A stretch of DNA of 64,000 nucleotides from Peristeroidobacter soli (GCF_004138485.1 NZ_RYEV01000006.1:124001-188000); one strand, 5' to 3'; numbered from the stretch's first letter, positions 9,649 to 18,801 are shown. Program-made: numbers and translations. Notes: generated by a model not told the origin, from the sequence alone.

Positions 9649-12042
9649 ATGACATTCGCTACAGTGGGCCGCTGCGCGGTTCATGGATGGATCGCGGCAG
9701 CCTGCGTGCCGATGGGAATGGGCTGCGGAGGTTCGGTCTGGGCGCAGGATGTGTCCGATACCGTACTGGAGGAGCTGACCGTCACTGCTCGCAAACGCGA
9801 GGAGAATGTTCAGACCACGCCGCTGTCGGTGAGCGCATTCGGTGAGCGCGCGCTGCAGGAACGGAATATTCAGTCGGCGGCCGATGTCACGGGCCACGTG
9901 CCGAACGTGCAGTTCGACAGCGTCGCGAGCGAGTCTGGCGGTGGCGCGGCGACACAGATCGCGATTCGCGGCATCGGTCAGACGGACTATGTGCTGACAG
10001 TCGAACCGGGCGTCGGCATCTATCTCGACGGCGTGTATGTGGGCAAGTCGATCGGCTCGCTGCTCGACACGGTCGATATCGAACGACTGGAAGTACTGCG
10101 CGGTCCGCAGGGAACGCTGTTCGGTAAGAACACGCTCGGCGGCGCGATTCAACTCGTGTCACGACGGCCCGGCACCGAGCCGGAGTTCTACAGTGAAGTG
10201 GTCACGGGGGCGTTCGACCGTTTCGACGTGAAGACCGGCATGTCGTCACCCGTCAATGACAGCCTGCGACTGCGCTTCACTGGCAGCTATCAGAGCCGCG
10301 ACGGTCATGTGAAGCGGGTGTCTCCCGTCACCGGTCGGGACACCGGCAAGCGACAAGGCAATAAAGATCAGCTGTCGGGTCGTCTGGTTGCCGAGATCGA
10401 TCTGGCGGACAACCTGCTCGCGACGGTTGCAATCGACGGCTCGCGCATCGATGAACAAGCCGCCGGTGCGATGGTGCTGAAGGCGGACGAGAACGGCGGC
10501 TTCTCTTCGCTGTACAACGCAGCGGTGCCCGGTGGCGTGTGCCTGCCCAGCGCCGGGGCGGCGCGCTTCACCAACCCGCTCTGTTACAACAGCCAGTACG
10601 ACCGCTCGTTGTCGTCGCGTGAGACCACGAACAACAACGATGCCGCGAACTTCTCGAAGGCCAATATCTGGGGCACGTCGCTGACGTTGGACTGGTCGCT
10701 CGATGCATTCAACGTGCGCTCGATCTCCGCCTACCGCCGGGTGAGCGTCGACATCCTGCAGGAGCTGACAGGATCGGCGTACTACGTCGACACCATCGGC
10801 CAAAGCATCGGCACGAAGCAGCTCAGTCAGGAGCTGCAGCTCACGGGCGATCTGCTCGATGACCGGTTACATCTCGTCGCGGGTGCCTACTACCTGCATG
10901 AAGAAGGCGAGCAGCGCTTCCCGGTGGACATCACGCTGGTGCAATTCCTCTCCGGTGGCGCCATCGAGAATGACAGCTACGCTGCCTTCAGTCAGGTGAC
11001 TTACGACCTGACCGATCAGCTGTCGTTGACCGGTGGCTTGCGCTATACGCACGAGGTGCGCGAGTTCAATCCAGGCCTGCAGGTGCTGCAAGGTTATAAC
11101 GGTGGCTCATCGACTCGCATTCCCGGGTTCGTGAACCCCGTCGCCGGCGCATTCGGCGCACCCGGCACGCCGCTGTTTCCCGCAGGCTGGTACGAGCGCA
11201 CGAGCGATTCAACCACGCCGATGGCGTCGCTCAACTATGTCTTCGCCAACGACGCGATGGCCTATGTCTCCTATGCAAAGGGCTTCAAGGGCGGCGGCTT
11301 CACGATGCGTTACTTCCCGCCCGTGTTGCCGGCGGCGGGCACCGATCCCGACGACATCGTTTCCTACGCGGGGCCGGAAACCGCGGTGACGTATGAAGCG
11401 GGCTTGAAGAGCGAATGGTTCCAGCGCCGGCTGCGCTTGAACGTTGCCGCCTTCCAGACGGACTACGACGACATTCAAGTCACTTACAACATCGATCCGG
11501 ATGGCGCCGGGCCGATCGGCAACTTCGTGCCGGTGCTGTCGAACGCCGCATCGGCGCAGATCCGGGGCATCGAGATCGAAGCCTCACTGGCCGCGACCGA
11601 TTGGTTACGCGTCGACTCGTCCGTCGGTTACGTCGATGCCGAGTACACCTACTTCTCGCCGCTGGCACGAGCGAACTATCCCGGGATCGAGTCCGCTGAG
11701 TTGCCGAACACGCCGGAATGGACCGCGAACATCGGCGGCACCGTGACCTTCATGGACAACGTCGCGGGTCGACTCGCGCTGCGTCTCGATTACAGCTATC
11801 GCAGCGAGCAGTTCAAGGAGTTCACCAACAGTCCGATTCTGAAGCAGGACGCGTACGGCGTGCTGAACGCGGCGCTCACCTATGTGACGCCGGGCGCACA
11901 GTGGCAAGTGTCGTTGGGCGGCACGAACCTCACTGATGAAGCGTACATGGTCAACGGCGTCGCCAATCCCGGCACGGGATTCTTCCAGGCGGCGGTGTCG
12001 CGACCGCGCGAGTGGTATCTCAGCCTGCGGTACGGTTTCTAA
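9649..12042 (+). CDS. TonB-dependent outer-membrane receptor
   Basis: Predicted about 797 aa. The signal peptide is the hydrophobic stretch before the probable cleavage in SVWAQ-DVSD. A TonB-box/plug region follows: EELTVTARKREENVQ, AIRGIGQTDY, then RLEVLRGPQGTLFGKNTLGGAI. The 22-strand barrel ends in the aromatic C-terminus SLRYGF. The start at 9649 has GGAG six bases upstream; ATGs at 9646 and 9637 are alternatives. Family knowledge: such receptors import bulky or scarce ligands by TonB energy; many of this subclass in catabolic proteobacteria take up terpenoids or steroids rather than iron. Its stop overlaps the next gene's start (TAATG), so it heads the F420 operon. Confidence 0.93.
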   Translation: MTFATVGRCAVHGWIAAACVPMGMGCGGSVWAQDVSDTVLEELTVTARKREENVQTTPLSVSAFGERALQERNIQSAADVTGHVPNVQFDSVASESGGGAATQIAIRGIGQTDYVLTVEPGVGIYLDGVYVGKSIGSLLDTVDIERLEVLRGPQGTLFGKNTLGGAIQLVSRRPGTEPEFYSEVVTGAFDRFDVKTGMSSPVNDSLRLRFTGSYQSRDGHVKRVSPVTGRDTGKRQGNKDQLSGRLVAEIDLADNLLATVAIDGSRIDEQAAGAMVLKADENGGFSSLYNAAVPGGVCLPSAGAARFTNPLCYNSQYDRSLSSRETTNNNDAANFSKANIWGTSLTLDWSLDAFNVRSISAYRRVSVDILQELTGSAYYVDTIGQSIGTKQLSQELQLTGDLLDDRLHLVAGAYYLHEEGEQRFPVDITLVQFLSGGAIENDSYAAFSQVTYDLTDQLSLTGGLRYTHEVREFNPGLQVLQGYNGGSSTRIPGFVNPVAGAFGAPGTPLFPAGWYERTSDSTTPMASLNYVFANDAMAYVSYAKGFKGGGFTMRYFPPVLPAAGTDPDDIVSYAGPETAVTYEAGLKSEWFQRRLRLNVAAFQTDYDDIQVTYNIDPDGAGPIGNFVPVLSNAASAQIRGIEIEASLAATDWLRVDSSVGYVDAEYTYFSPLARANYPGIESAELPNTPEWTANIGGTVTFMDNVAGRLALRLDYSYRSEQFKEFTNSPILKQDAYGVLNAALTYVTPGAQWQVSLGGTNLTDEAYMVNGVANPGTGFFQAAVSRPREWYLSLRYGF

Positions 12043-13040
12043 TGACGACGTTCAGCATGACCGTGACCGGCTCGCTGCCGATGCGGGAGTATGTTCCCAT
12101 CGCGCAGCAAGCCGAGCAGTATGGGTTCGATGAGATCCACGTTTCCGACGATCTCATCATGCGACCGGCGTGGCCCATCCTCACCTTGATGGCCACGCAT
12201 ACAGCGCGCGTGAAGTTGGGGCCCTTCATCGTCACGCCTCAGGTGGCGAATCCCGTGTATCACGCCGCGAACCTCGCGGCGCTCGATGAGCTCAGCAACG
12301 GGCGCATGGTGTGCGGGCTCGGGCGCGGCGGTTTCAATCAGATGCTCGGTGTCGCGAAGGCGGTGAAGCCCGTGCGCGCGCTGAAGGAAGCATATCTGCT
12401 GATGGAACACGTGCTGGCAGCGAAGACCGAGCCCTTCGACGGCGAGTTCTTCCAGGCGACCGCGGATCTGAAGTTCCAATTCCCGGCGCCCAGGCGCATC
12501 CCGATCTTCATCGGCACGTGGGGGCCGCAGATGGCGCGTATGGCAGGCGGCGTCGCGTCGGGCATCAAGGCGGATTGCATCGGCAGCGGCGCGTACTTGT
12601 CGAAGCTGCGAAACGAGATGCTCGCTGGCGCCATCGAAGCGGGCCGCGATCCGTCGAGTGTGAAGCTCATCGTCGGCCCGTTGTCGTCGATCGCGGATGA
12701 CCGGGCGGGCGCGGAAGATTGCATTCGCGGCATGCTCGCCCTGATTCAACCGTTCCTCGCGCCGATGACGACCGAGGCGGGTCTCGATCCAGAAGCGATC
12801 GACGCGGCATATCGCGCGTACGTCAGTGGCGACTTGGTCCGTGCAAAAGCACTCGTGCCGCAGAAGGCGATCAGAGCGTTCACGTTGACGGGAACGCCGC
12901 GGGATGTGATCGAGCAAGTCGAAGAGTTGATCGCGGCTGGTGCTGACCATGTGTCGTTCGGCACGCCTACCGGTCCCGATCCTGCGCGTGCCATGCATCT
13001 CGTCGGCACGCAGGTCCTGCCTCACTTCCGACGGAACTGA
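12042..13040 (+). CDS. LLM-class (Mer-like) F420-type oxidoreductase
   Basis: Predicted 332 aa, a luciferase-like (bacterial luciferase/methylene-H4MPT reductase) TIM barrel. Seen: FDEIHVSDDL near the N-terminus, VKLGPFIVTPQVANPV, the signature NGRMVCGLGRGGF, and RIPIFIGTWGPQMARMAGGVASGI. Enzymes of this superfamily use F420 or FMN; placement next to F420 biosynthesis genes favours F420. The substrate is unknown; operon linkage to a TonB receptor suggests reduction or oxidation of the imported molecule. The start overlaps the receptor stop by one base, and the next gene starts three bases after its stop. Confidence 0.85.
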   Translation: MTTFSMTVTGSLPMREYVPIAQQAEQYGFDEIHVSDDLIMRPAWPILTLMATHTARVKLGPFIVTPQVANPVYHAANLAALDELSNGRMVCGLGRGGFNQMLGVAKAVKPVRALKEAYLLMEHVLAAKTEPFDGEFFQATADLKFQFPAPRRIPIFIGTWGPQMARMAGGVASGIKADCIGSGAYLSKLRNEMLAGAIEAGRDPSSVKLIVGPLSSIADDRAGAEDCIRGMLALIQPFLAPMTTEAGLDPEAIDAAYRAYVSGDLVRAKALVPQKAIRAFTLTGTPRDVIEQVEELIAAGADHVSFGTPTGPDPARAMHLVGTQVLPHFRRN

Positions 13041-13043
13041 CCC

Positions 13044-13727
13044 GTGCACTCGTCGATACGTATCAAGACAATCGCTGTGCTCGGTGGCACCGGTCGCGAG
13101 GGCAGAGGGCTGGCGCTGCGTTGGGCGCGTGCGGGCTATCACGTCGTCATCGGTGGTAGGGACCTGGTGCGCGCAGAGACGACGGCAACGACTCTCCGCG
13201 AAAAACTGGATCCGATGACTCGAATCAGCGGTGCGCTCAATCTCTCGGCCGCTCAGCAAGCGGATGTGATCGTGCTCGCTGTGCCATTCGCCGCTCAGCT
13301 CGAAACCGCTCTGCAGGTACGCAGCGGGCTGGAGGGCAAGGTCTTGATCGATGTGACCGTGCCGCTGGTGCCACCGAAGGTTGAGGTTGCGCAACTGCCA
13401 GGCGGATCTGCAGTGGAGCGATTGCAGGCGGCGCTCGGGCCGGAGGTTGCGGTCGTGTCGGCGTTTCAGAATGTGTCGGCTCATCACCTTGCCGATCTGG
13501 ATCACGCGATCGACTGCGACGTGTTGATCTGCGCCGACGACGATCGAGCCGCACAGACTGCGGTGGAGCTGGCGGAGGCTGCCGGTCTGCAGGGCTGGCG
13601 CTGCGGTCCGCTCAAGAACTCGCTGGTGACGGAGGGTCTCACGTCTCTGCTGATCGCCATCAATCGTCGTTACAAAGTGCCCAGCGCCGGCATTCGAATC
13701 ACGGGCGTCCCGACAGGCGCGCATTGA
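13044..13727 (+). CDS. npdG: NADPH-dependent F420 reductase
   Basis: Predicted 227 aa, GTG start. The N-terminal Rossmann motif is IAVLGGTGREGRGLALRWARAG, followed by VVIGGRD, then ADVIVLAVPF and KVLIDVTVPL. The C-terminal half has the pattern seen in F420H2:NADP oxidoreductases, including VVSAFQNVSAHHLADL and the CGPLKNS stretch. It would exchange hydride between NADPH and oxidised F420, charging the cofactor for the upstream LLM enzyme. It is tightly packed in the operon; its stop overlaps cofC by one base (TGATG). Confidence 0.85.
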   Translation: MHSSIRIKTIAVLGGTGREGRGLALRWARAGYHVVIGGRDLVRAETTATTLREKLDPMTRISGALNLSAAQQADVIVLAVPFAAQLETALQVRSGLEGKVLIDVTVPLVPPKVEVAQLPGGSAVERLQAALGPEVAVVSAFQNVSAHHLADLDHAIDCDVLICADDDRAAQTAVELAEAAGLQGWRCGPLKNSLVTEGLTSLLIAINRRYKVPSAGIRITGVPTGAH

Positions 13728-14332
13728 TGGCGACGCAGGCGATCGTCGCGTTGAAACATCCGGATCGAGCGAAGTCGCGACTGTCGGCGCAGCTGACCGC
13801 GCAGTCGCGACGTGAGTTGTATTTTCGAATGGCCGGGCATGTGCTGAAAACGCTGCTTCGGACTGAGTCGATTGCGACGGTGGCGGTGGCGACGGCCAGT
13901 GACGAAGTGGCGCGTTTTGCGTCCGAGTTGGGTGCTGCGGCGATTGATCTCTACGTGGATCTCGGTACGCGCGCTGCGTATCAGCAGGCGATTGCGATCC
14001 ATCGGCCGGGAGGGGCGCTGTTGCTCATCAACGGCGATCTGCCTTTTCTGCAGCCGGAGGATGTTGAGCTGTTGTCGCGTGATCGAGATGACATCGTCAT
14101 TGCGCCAGATCGTCATGGTCGCGGCACGAATGCGCTTTGGTGTCGCACGCCGGGGATGATCGAGCCGCTGTTTGGCGAGGACAGCTTCAAGCGTCATTGT
14201 GTGGCCGCTCGAGCTACGGGGATCACGCCGCGTATCGTGAAGACACTGGGGCTGGGATTCGATGTCGATGATCCGCGGGATCTCGAATTGATCGGCCGCA
14301 GTGGTGTGGCTCGTCCGAGTTTGCACTCGTGA
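13727..14332 (+). CDS. cofC: 2-phospho-L-lactate guanylyltransferase (CofC type)
   Basis: Predicted 201 aa, a nucleotidyltransferase-fold protein. Seen: AIVALKHPDRAKSRLS at the N-terminus (nucleotide-binding loop), then LLINGDLPFLQ with the metal-binding Asp, IVIAPDRHGRGTNALW, and LGFDVDDPRDLELI. This matches CofC/FbiD, which guanylylates the three-carbon acid that becomes the F420 side chain. Bacterial versions can use phospholactate, phosphoenolpyruvate or 3-phosphoglycerate, and I cannot tell which from sequence alone. ATG 13727 overlaps the npdG stop by one base; an adjacent upstream TTG is less likely. The stop overlaps the start of the FO synthase gene by four bases (GTGA). Confidence 0.9.
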   Translation: MATQAIVALKHPDRAKSRLSAQLTAQSRRELYFRMAGHVLKTLLRTESIATVAVATASDEVARFASELGAAAIDLYVDLGTRAAYQQAIAIHRPGGALLLINGDLPFLQPEDVELLSRDRDDIVIAPDRHGRGTNALWCRTPGMIEPLFGEDSFKRHCVAARATGITPRIVKTLGLGFDVDDPRDLELIGRSGVARPSLHS

Positions 14333-16644
14333 GCCTGGCTGCAATCGGTGAGCGGGCGACGGCGGAGCAGGCGATGACACTGCTCGATGCCGACTGGCGC
14401 TCTCTCGCTCCCGCCGCGGCGGAGCGTCGAGATGCGGGGTGGGGCTCGCTCGTCACCTATTCGCGCAAGGTGTTCATTCCGCTGACACGATTGTGCCGGG
14501 ATGTTTGTCACTACTGCACGTTCGCCACGACGCCTCGCTCGTTGGCGCGGGCTTACTCGAGCACCGACGATGTCCTCGCGATTGCTCGCACAGGCGTGGA
14601 TGCGGGTTGCAAGGAAGCTTTGTTTACGCTCGGGGATCGGCCGGAGACGCGTTATTCGCATGCGCGTCGAGCGCTGGCGGAGCTGGGGCATGAATCGACG
14701 CTGTCTTATTTGAAAGAGGTTGCCGCGCGCGTCCGGGCAGAAACGGGGCTCTTGCCGCATCTGAATCCGGGCGTGATGGATGAGGCGGAGTTTCGGTCGT
14801 TGCGCCCTGTGGCGCCGTCGATGGGATTGATGCTGGAGTCCACCTCGACACGATTGTCACAACGCGGCGGGCCGCACTTCGGGTCGCCGGATAAGCTTCC
14901 CGAACGCCGACTGGCGAGTCTGCGCGCGGCGGGGGTTGCGAAGGTGCCGATGACGAGCGGCATCTTGATCGGGATTGGTGAGACGCGCGTTGAGCGTATC
15001 GAGTCGCTGCTGGCGTTGCGGTCGCTGCAGGATGAGTTCGGTCATCTGCAGGAAATCATCATCCAGAATTTCCGTGCCAAGCCCGGCACGCTGATGGCGG
15101 ATGCCCCCGAGCCTTCGATGGACGAATTGGCGTGGACGGTTGCGGTGGCGCGTTTGCTGTTCGGGCCGGGCATGAGCATCCAAGTGCCGCCGAATCTTTA
15201 CGCCGGCGATTTCACTGAGCTGGTGGATGTGGGCATCAATGACTGCGGCGGCATTTCGCCGGTGACGCCGGATCACGTGAACCCCGAGGCGCCGTGGCCG
15301 CACGTGGATCGGTTGGCTGAAAGGCTGGAGCGGCGCGGCTCGACTTTGGTCGAGCGATTGACTGTGTATCCGCGGTACATCGAGCGGCGAGATGAATGGA
15401 TCGATCCATCGCTGCACGCACCGGTGCTGCGCTGGAGCGATGGCGCGGGGCTGGCGCGGATCGGTACGTGGTCGCCGGGTTCAACACAGGTGCCAAGTGA
15501 GGAAGAGCGGCGGGAACTTGCAAGCACTTTCTCTCGCACCAGTTCGATCGTATCGACGGTGAATGTCTTGGCGCGCGGCGGGCGCGTAGGCGAGGCGGCG
15601 GTTGCTGAGTTGTTCACCGCGCGGGGCGCGGACTTTCTTTACCTTCAGACGGCGGCGGACGAGTTGCGTCGAGAGCAGGTGGGGGATGACGTGACGTACG
15701 TCGTCAATCGAAACATCAACTACACCAACATCTGTCTGTACCGCTGCACGTTCTGCGCGTTTTCGAAAGGGCGCTCGCACGAAGCGCTGCGAGGACCGGC
15801 GTATGTCATGGACATGGAGGAGATCGGTCGACGCGTCGACGAAGCGTGGCAGCGAGGAGCCACTGAAGTTTGCATGCAAGGTGGCATTCACCCCAGCTTC
15901 GACGGCAACACCTATCTCGAGATCTGCCGAACCGCGAAGCGAGTGCAGCCTGACATGCACGTGCATGCGTTCTCGCCGTTGGAAATCACGCATGGGGCGC
16001 GCACGCTCGACATCTCCGTGAGTGAGTTTCTAGCTGAACTGCGAAGTGTGGGATTGGGATCGCTGCCGGGAACGGCGGCGGAGATTTTAGATGATGACGT
16101 GCGGCGGGTGATTGCACCCGACAAGCCGGATACGCAGAGCTGGCTACAAGTGATGCGTACGGCGCACAGGCTCAATCTCCGAAGCACCGCGACCATCATG
16201 TTCGGTCACGTCGATGGCTATCTGCACTGGGCGCGCCATCTGCAGCGAGTGCTGGAGCTGCAGGCGGAAACAGGTGGCTTCACGGAGTTCGTGCCACTGC
16301 CATTCGTTCATAGGGAGGCACCGATGTACCTCAAAGGCCGCGCTCGTCGCGGCCCCACGTTGCGCGAAACCGTTCTCATGCATGCGGTTTCACGACTCGT
16401 GCTCGGGTCGAGCATTCGTAACATCCAGGTGTCGTGGGTGAAGATCGGGCCGGAGTGGGCGCAGCGTTGCTTGCAGGCGGGCGCGAACGACCTGGGCGGT
16501 ACGTTGATGAACGAGTCCATCAGCCGGGCCGCCGGCGCGGGTCATGGGCAGGAATTCGCCGCGGCACGAATGGCCGGGCTGACTGGAGAGATCGGGCGGC
16601 GAGCGATACAGCGGACGACGCTGTACCGGAACGTACCGGACTAG
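14329..16644 (+). CDS. fbiC: Bifunctional FO synthase (fused CofG-CofH)
   Basis: Predicted 771 aa, GTG start. It makes FO, the 5-deazaflavin chromophore of F420, from tyrosine and 5-amino-6-ribitylaminouracil. Two radical-SAM domains are visible. The N-terminal CofG-like half has Cys56/60/63 in CRDVCHYCTF; the C-terminal CofH-like half has Cys469/473/476 in CLYRCTFCAFSKG. Both are CxxxCxxC clusters. Archaea usually keep CofG and CofH as separate proteins; fusion is typical of actinobacterial FbiC, so this copy may have arrived by transfer. It is the last gene of the operon. CofD and CofE, needed to finish F420, are not in this window. Confidence 0.93.
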   Translation: MSLAAIGERATAEQAMTLLDADWRSLAPAAAERRDAGWGSLVTYSRKVFIPLTRLCRDVCHYCTFATTPRSLARAYSSTDDVLAIARTGVDAGCKEALFTLGDRPETRYSHARRALAELGHESTLSYLKEVAARVRAETGLLPHLNPGVMDEAEFRSLRPVAPSMGLMLESTSTRLSQRGGPHFGSPDKLPERRLASLRAAGVAKVPMTSGILIGIGETRVERIESLLALRSLQDEFGHLQEIIIQNFRAKPGTLMADAPEPSMDELAWTVAVARLLFGPGMSIQVPPNLYAGDFTELVDVGINDCGGISPVTPDHVNPEAPWPHVDRLAERLERRGSTLVERLTVYPRYIERRDEWIDPSLHAPVLRWSDGAGLARIGTWSPGSTQVPSEEERRELASTFSRTSSIVSTVNVLARGGRVGEAAVAELFTARGADFLYLQTAADELRREQVGDDVTYVVNRNINYTNICLYRCTFCAFSKGRSHEALRGPAYVMDMEEIGRRVDEAWQRGATEVCMQGGIHPSFDGNTYLEICRTAKRVQPDMHVHAFSPLEITHGARTLDISVSEFLAELRSVGLGSLPGTAAEILDDDVRRVIAPDKPDTQSWLQVMRTAHRLNLRSTATIMFGHVDGYLHWARHLQRVLELQAETGGFTEFVPLPFVHREAPMYLKGRARRGPTLRETVLMHAVSRLVLGSSIRNIQVSWVKIGPEWAQRCLQAGANDLGGTLMNESISRAAGAGHGQEFAAARMAGLTGEIGRRAIQRTTLYRNVPD

Positions 16645-16653
16645 CTGGCCGGG

Positions 16654-16715
16654 ACATGTCGAAATGTTAAAGTTTTTCGACATGTTCTCCGGACCTGTCG
16701 ATGGCATCGACAGGT
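16654..16715. terminator. Two tandem hairpins between fbiC and fimX
   Basis: Hairpin 1 has 11-base perfect arms, ACATGTCGAAA (16654-16664) and TTTCGACATGT (16675-16685). Hairpin 2 has 10-base perfect arms, ACCTGTCGAT (16693-16702) and ATCGACAGGT (16706-16715), with a 3-base loop. They fill the 78-base gap between convergent genes and share a TGTCGA core. They are probably bidirectional terminators, although neither has a classic T tract. Confidence 0.6.
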
Positions 16716-16722
16716 GGCCGTT

Positions 16723-18774
16723 TCAGCCCATCACCACCTGCTCCGGCTCATTCACGAAGTAACCTTGAATGAACTCGATGCCGAGCTGCCACAACACCGC
16801 CATCGTGTTCGCATCTTCGACCCGCTCGGCGATGGTCGCGACGTTGCGGCCCTTCGCCTGATCGACCAGCTCACGCACGCGCTGTTGCAGCCCCTGGTCG
16901 ACCGCCAGGCCTTGCATCAGGGTGCCGTCGACCTTGATGTAGTCGATGGGCAGGTGAGCGATCAGACGTTGCGGGTCGCGGCCGGTGCCGAAATGCTCGA
17001 TTGCAAACCGGAAGCCGATCTTGCGCAGGCCATTGGCCAGCTCGCTGGTGTCTCCCAGATATTCCGTGGCGATCTGTTCGCTGACCTGGAATGCGAGACG
17101 ACCCGGCTCGATACGAGACGATTTGAGCTGGTTCAACAGCCACTGCAGCAGCGACTTGTCGCGCACCGAATCTTTCGACAAGCGTACGAACAACTGTTTC
17201 ACCGGGCGGCTGGCGATGAAGGTCATGGACGCGCCGATCACCCAGCGGTCGATGTTCTTCATCAGGTCGTTGCGCTCGGCCGCGGCCATGAATTCAGCGG
17301 GCAGCAGTTCTTCGCCCTGCTCGTCGACCATGCGCACCAGCACGTCGAACATGCCCTTGTCTTCGCCGAGCAGGCTCGCGATGGGCTGCTGCATGAGGCG
17401 GAAGCGGTTTTCCATGAGCGCGGCGCGGATGCGCTTGACCCACAACTCATCGGCCGCTTCCATCTTCGTGGATTCTTCGCGGTGGTCGACGATGTTCACT
17501 CGTCCGCCACCCGCGGTCTCGGCGGTGCGGCGGGCGGACAGGGCGTCGACGATGGCGTTGCCGGCGTTGGGCTGGCGCGGGTCGATCAGGCCGATGCCGA
17601 CGCTGCACGTGCAGGAGATTTGTTTCTCGCTGAGCCGGAACACCTGCGTGCCCGCTTTGCGGATCAGGTTCGTCGCCCAAACTTCGATGTCACGCGCGGT
17701 GCCGCGTTCCATCAACAGCAGCAATGTGCCGTCGCCGAAGCGGCCGAACAGATCGGACGCCTGACGCGTCTCGCCGATCAAGCCGGCGAATTGGGCAATG
17801 AAATCTTCGAGCGCCAGCGGGCCGATGTCGTCGGTGATGGCCTCGAGCTTGTCGGGCTGAATCGCGACCAGCTCGCGCACGCCGGCCTTGATGGGTTGAG
17901 CCAGTGTCTTCTTCAGATGTTCGATGAAGAAGCGACGTTGCAGGGCGCCGGTGGTCGCATCACGCTCCAGCGCTTCGGTCAGTTGTTCGTTGAGATTGCC
18001 CGACTCGCGCTTGCGCGCGGCGAAACACAATCGCACGGCGGGCTCACCGTCGAACTCGGTGCGCGACAGCTCCATTTCCAGCGGCACGCTCGAACCATCG
18101 TTCAACAGCGCGTTCGCCTTGAGCGCGTGATTCGACCATTTGCCTTGCAGACACGCGACCAGCGCGCCCTTGAGCGCGGCGTGAGCGTCGGCGTCGAAGA
18201 CATCCATCAGCGGCGTGCCGACCAGCGCGTCCGCGTCGGTGAAGCCATACAAATCCAGCCAGGCCGGATTGGCGTCGACGATGATGCCTTCCTGCACGTG
18301 GGCGATGGCGTCGGCGGAGCCGGCCATGAAGGATTTCAGTTGATCTCGATATTCGCGCGCCGAGCTGATGGTGCTGTTGAGCGCGCGGGCCTGGCGGTTC
18401 GCTTCGAGCTCGCGGGCGACGACGCCGCGCAGGCGATTGGGATTCATCAACGTGACCACGTCGCGCGCGCCCTGTTGCATGGCGTTGGCGATGATCTCCT
18501 CATCGACCTGATCGCGCGCGAACAGCACCGGCACGTCGGCGCCGTACTGCTTGGCCACCGTCATCACCTTGGTCATGTCGGCCGGGTCCGGGCCGACGAA
18601 CGCCACCAGCATGTGCGCATTGATCTGCTGCAAGGCTTCGCCGAGGTCGGTCAGCTCCTTGATCCAGTTGCAGCGGACCGCCACGCCGGCATTGCGCAGG
18701 TTGCTGTTGATCGCCTCGACGTTGTCCTGGTGGCGGGTCAGGACAATCATCGGCACGGCGCTAGATTCGGCCAA
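16723..18774 (-). CDS. fimX: FimX-like protein: receiver-PAS-degenerate GGDEF-degenerate EAL
   Basis: Predicted 683 aa, close to FimX of Pseudomonas and Xanthomonas. Order: receiver-like domain (~1-125) lacking a clear phospho-Asp pocket, PAS (~145-270), GGDEF-like (~275-440) and EAL-like (~455-683). The GGDEF site reads RFGDGTLLLLM and the EAL signature reads FDVLVRMV, with Asp in place of the first Glu. Both catalytic sites therefore look dead, as in known FimX, which binds c-di-GMP through EAL and controls type IV pilus assembly at the pole. The start is TTG at 18774, supported by GGAG seven bases upstream. It lies 27 bases after epmB and is probably co-transcribed with it. Confidence 0.8.
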   Translation of the reverse strand: MAESSAVPMIVLTRHQDNVEAINSNLRNAGVAVRCNWIKELTDLGEALQQINAHMLVAFVGPDPADMTKVMTVAKQYGADVPVLFARDQVDEEIIANAMQQGARDVVTLMNPNRLRGVVARELEANRQARALNSTISSAREYRDQLKSFMAGSADAIAHVQEGIIVDANPAWLDLYGFTDADALVGTPLMDVFDADAHAALKGALVACLQGKWSNHALKANALLNDGSSVPLEMELSRTEFDGEPAVRLCFAARKRESGNLNEQLTEALERDATTGALQRRFFIEHLKKTLAQPIKAGVRELVAIQPDKLEAITDDIGPLALEDFIAQFAGLIGETRQASDLFGRFGDGTLLLLMERGTARDIEVWATNLIRKAGTQVFRLSEKQISCTCSVGIGLIDPRQPNAGNAIVDALSARRTAETAGGGRVNIVDHREESTKMEAADELWVKRIRAALMENRFRLMQQPIASLLGEDKGMFDVLVRMVDEQGEELLPAEFMAAAERNDLMKNIDRWVIGASMTFIASRPVKQLFVRLSKDSVRDKSLLQWLLNQLKSSRIEPGRLAFQVSEQIATEYLGDTSELANGLRKIGFRFAIEHFGTGRDPQRLIAHLPIDYIKVDGTLMQGLAVDQGLQQRVRELVDQAKGRNVATIAERVEDANTMAVLWQLGIEFIQGYFVNEPEQVVMG

Positions 18775-18801
18775 CGTTCTACTCCAACAAAACTTCGTTA
18801 C

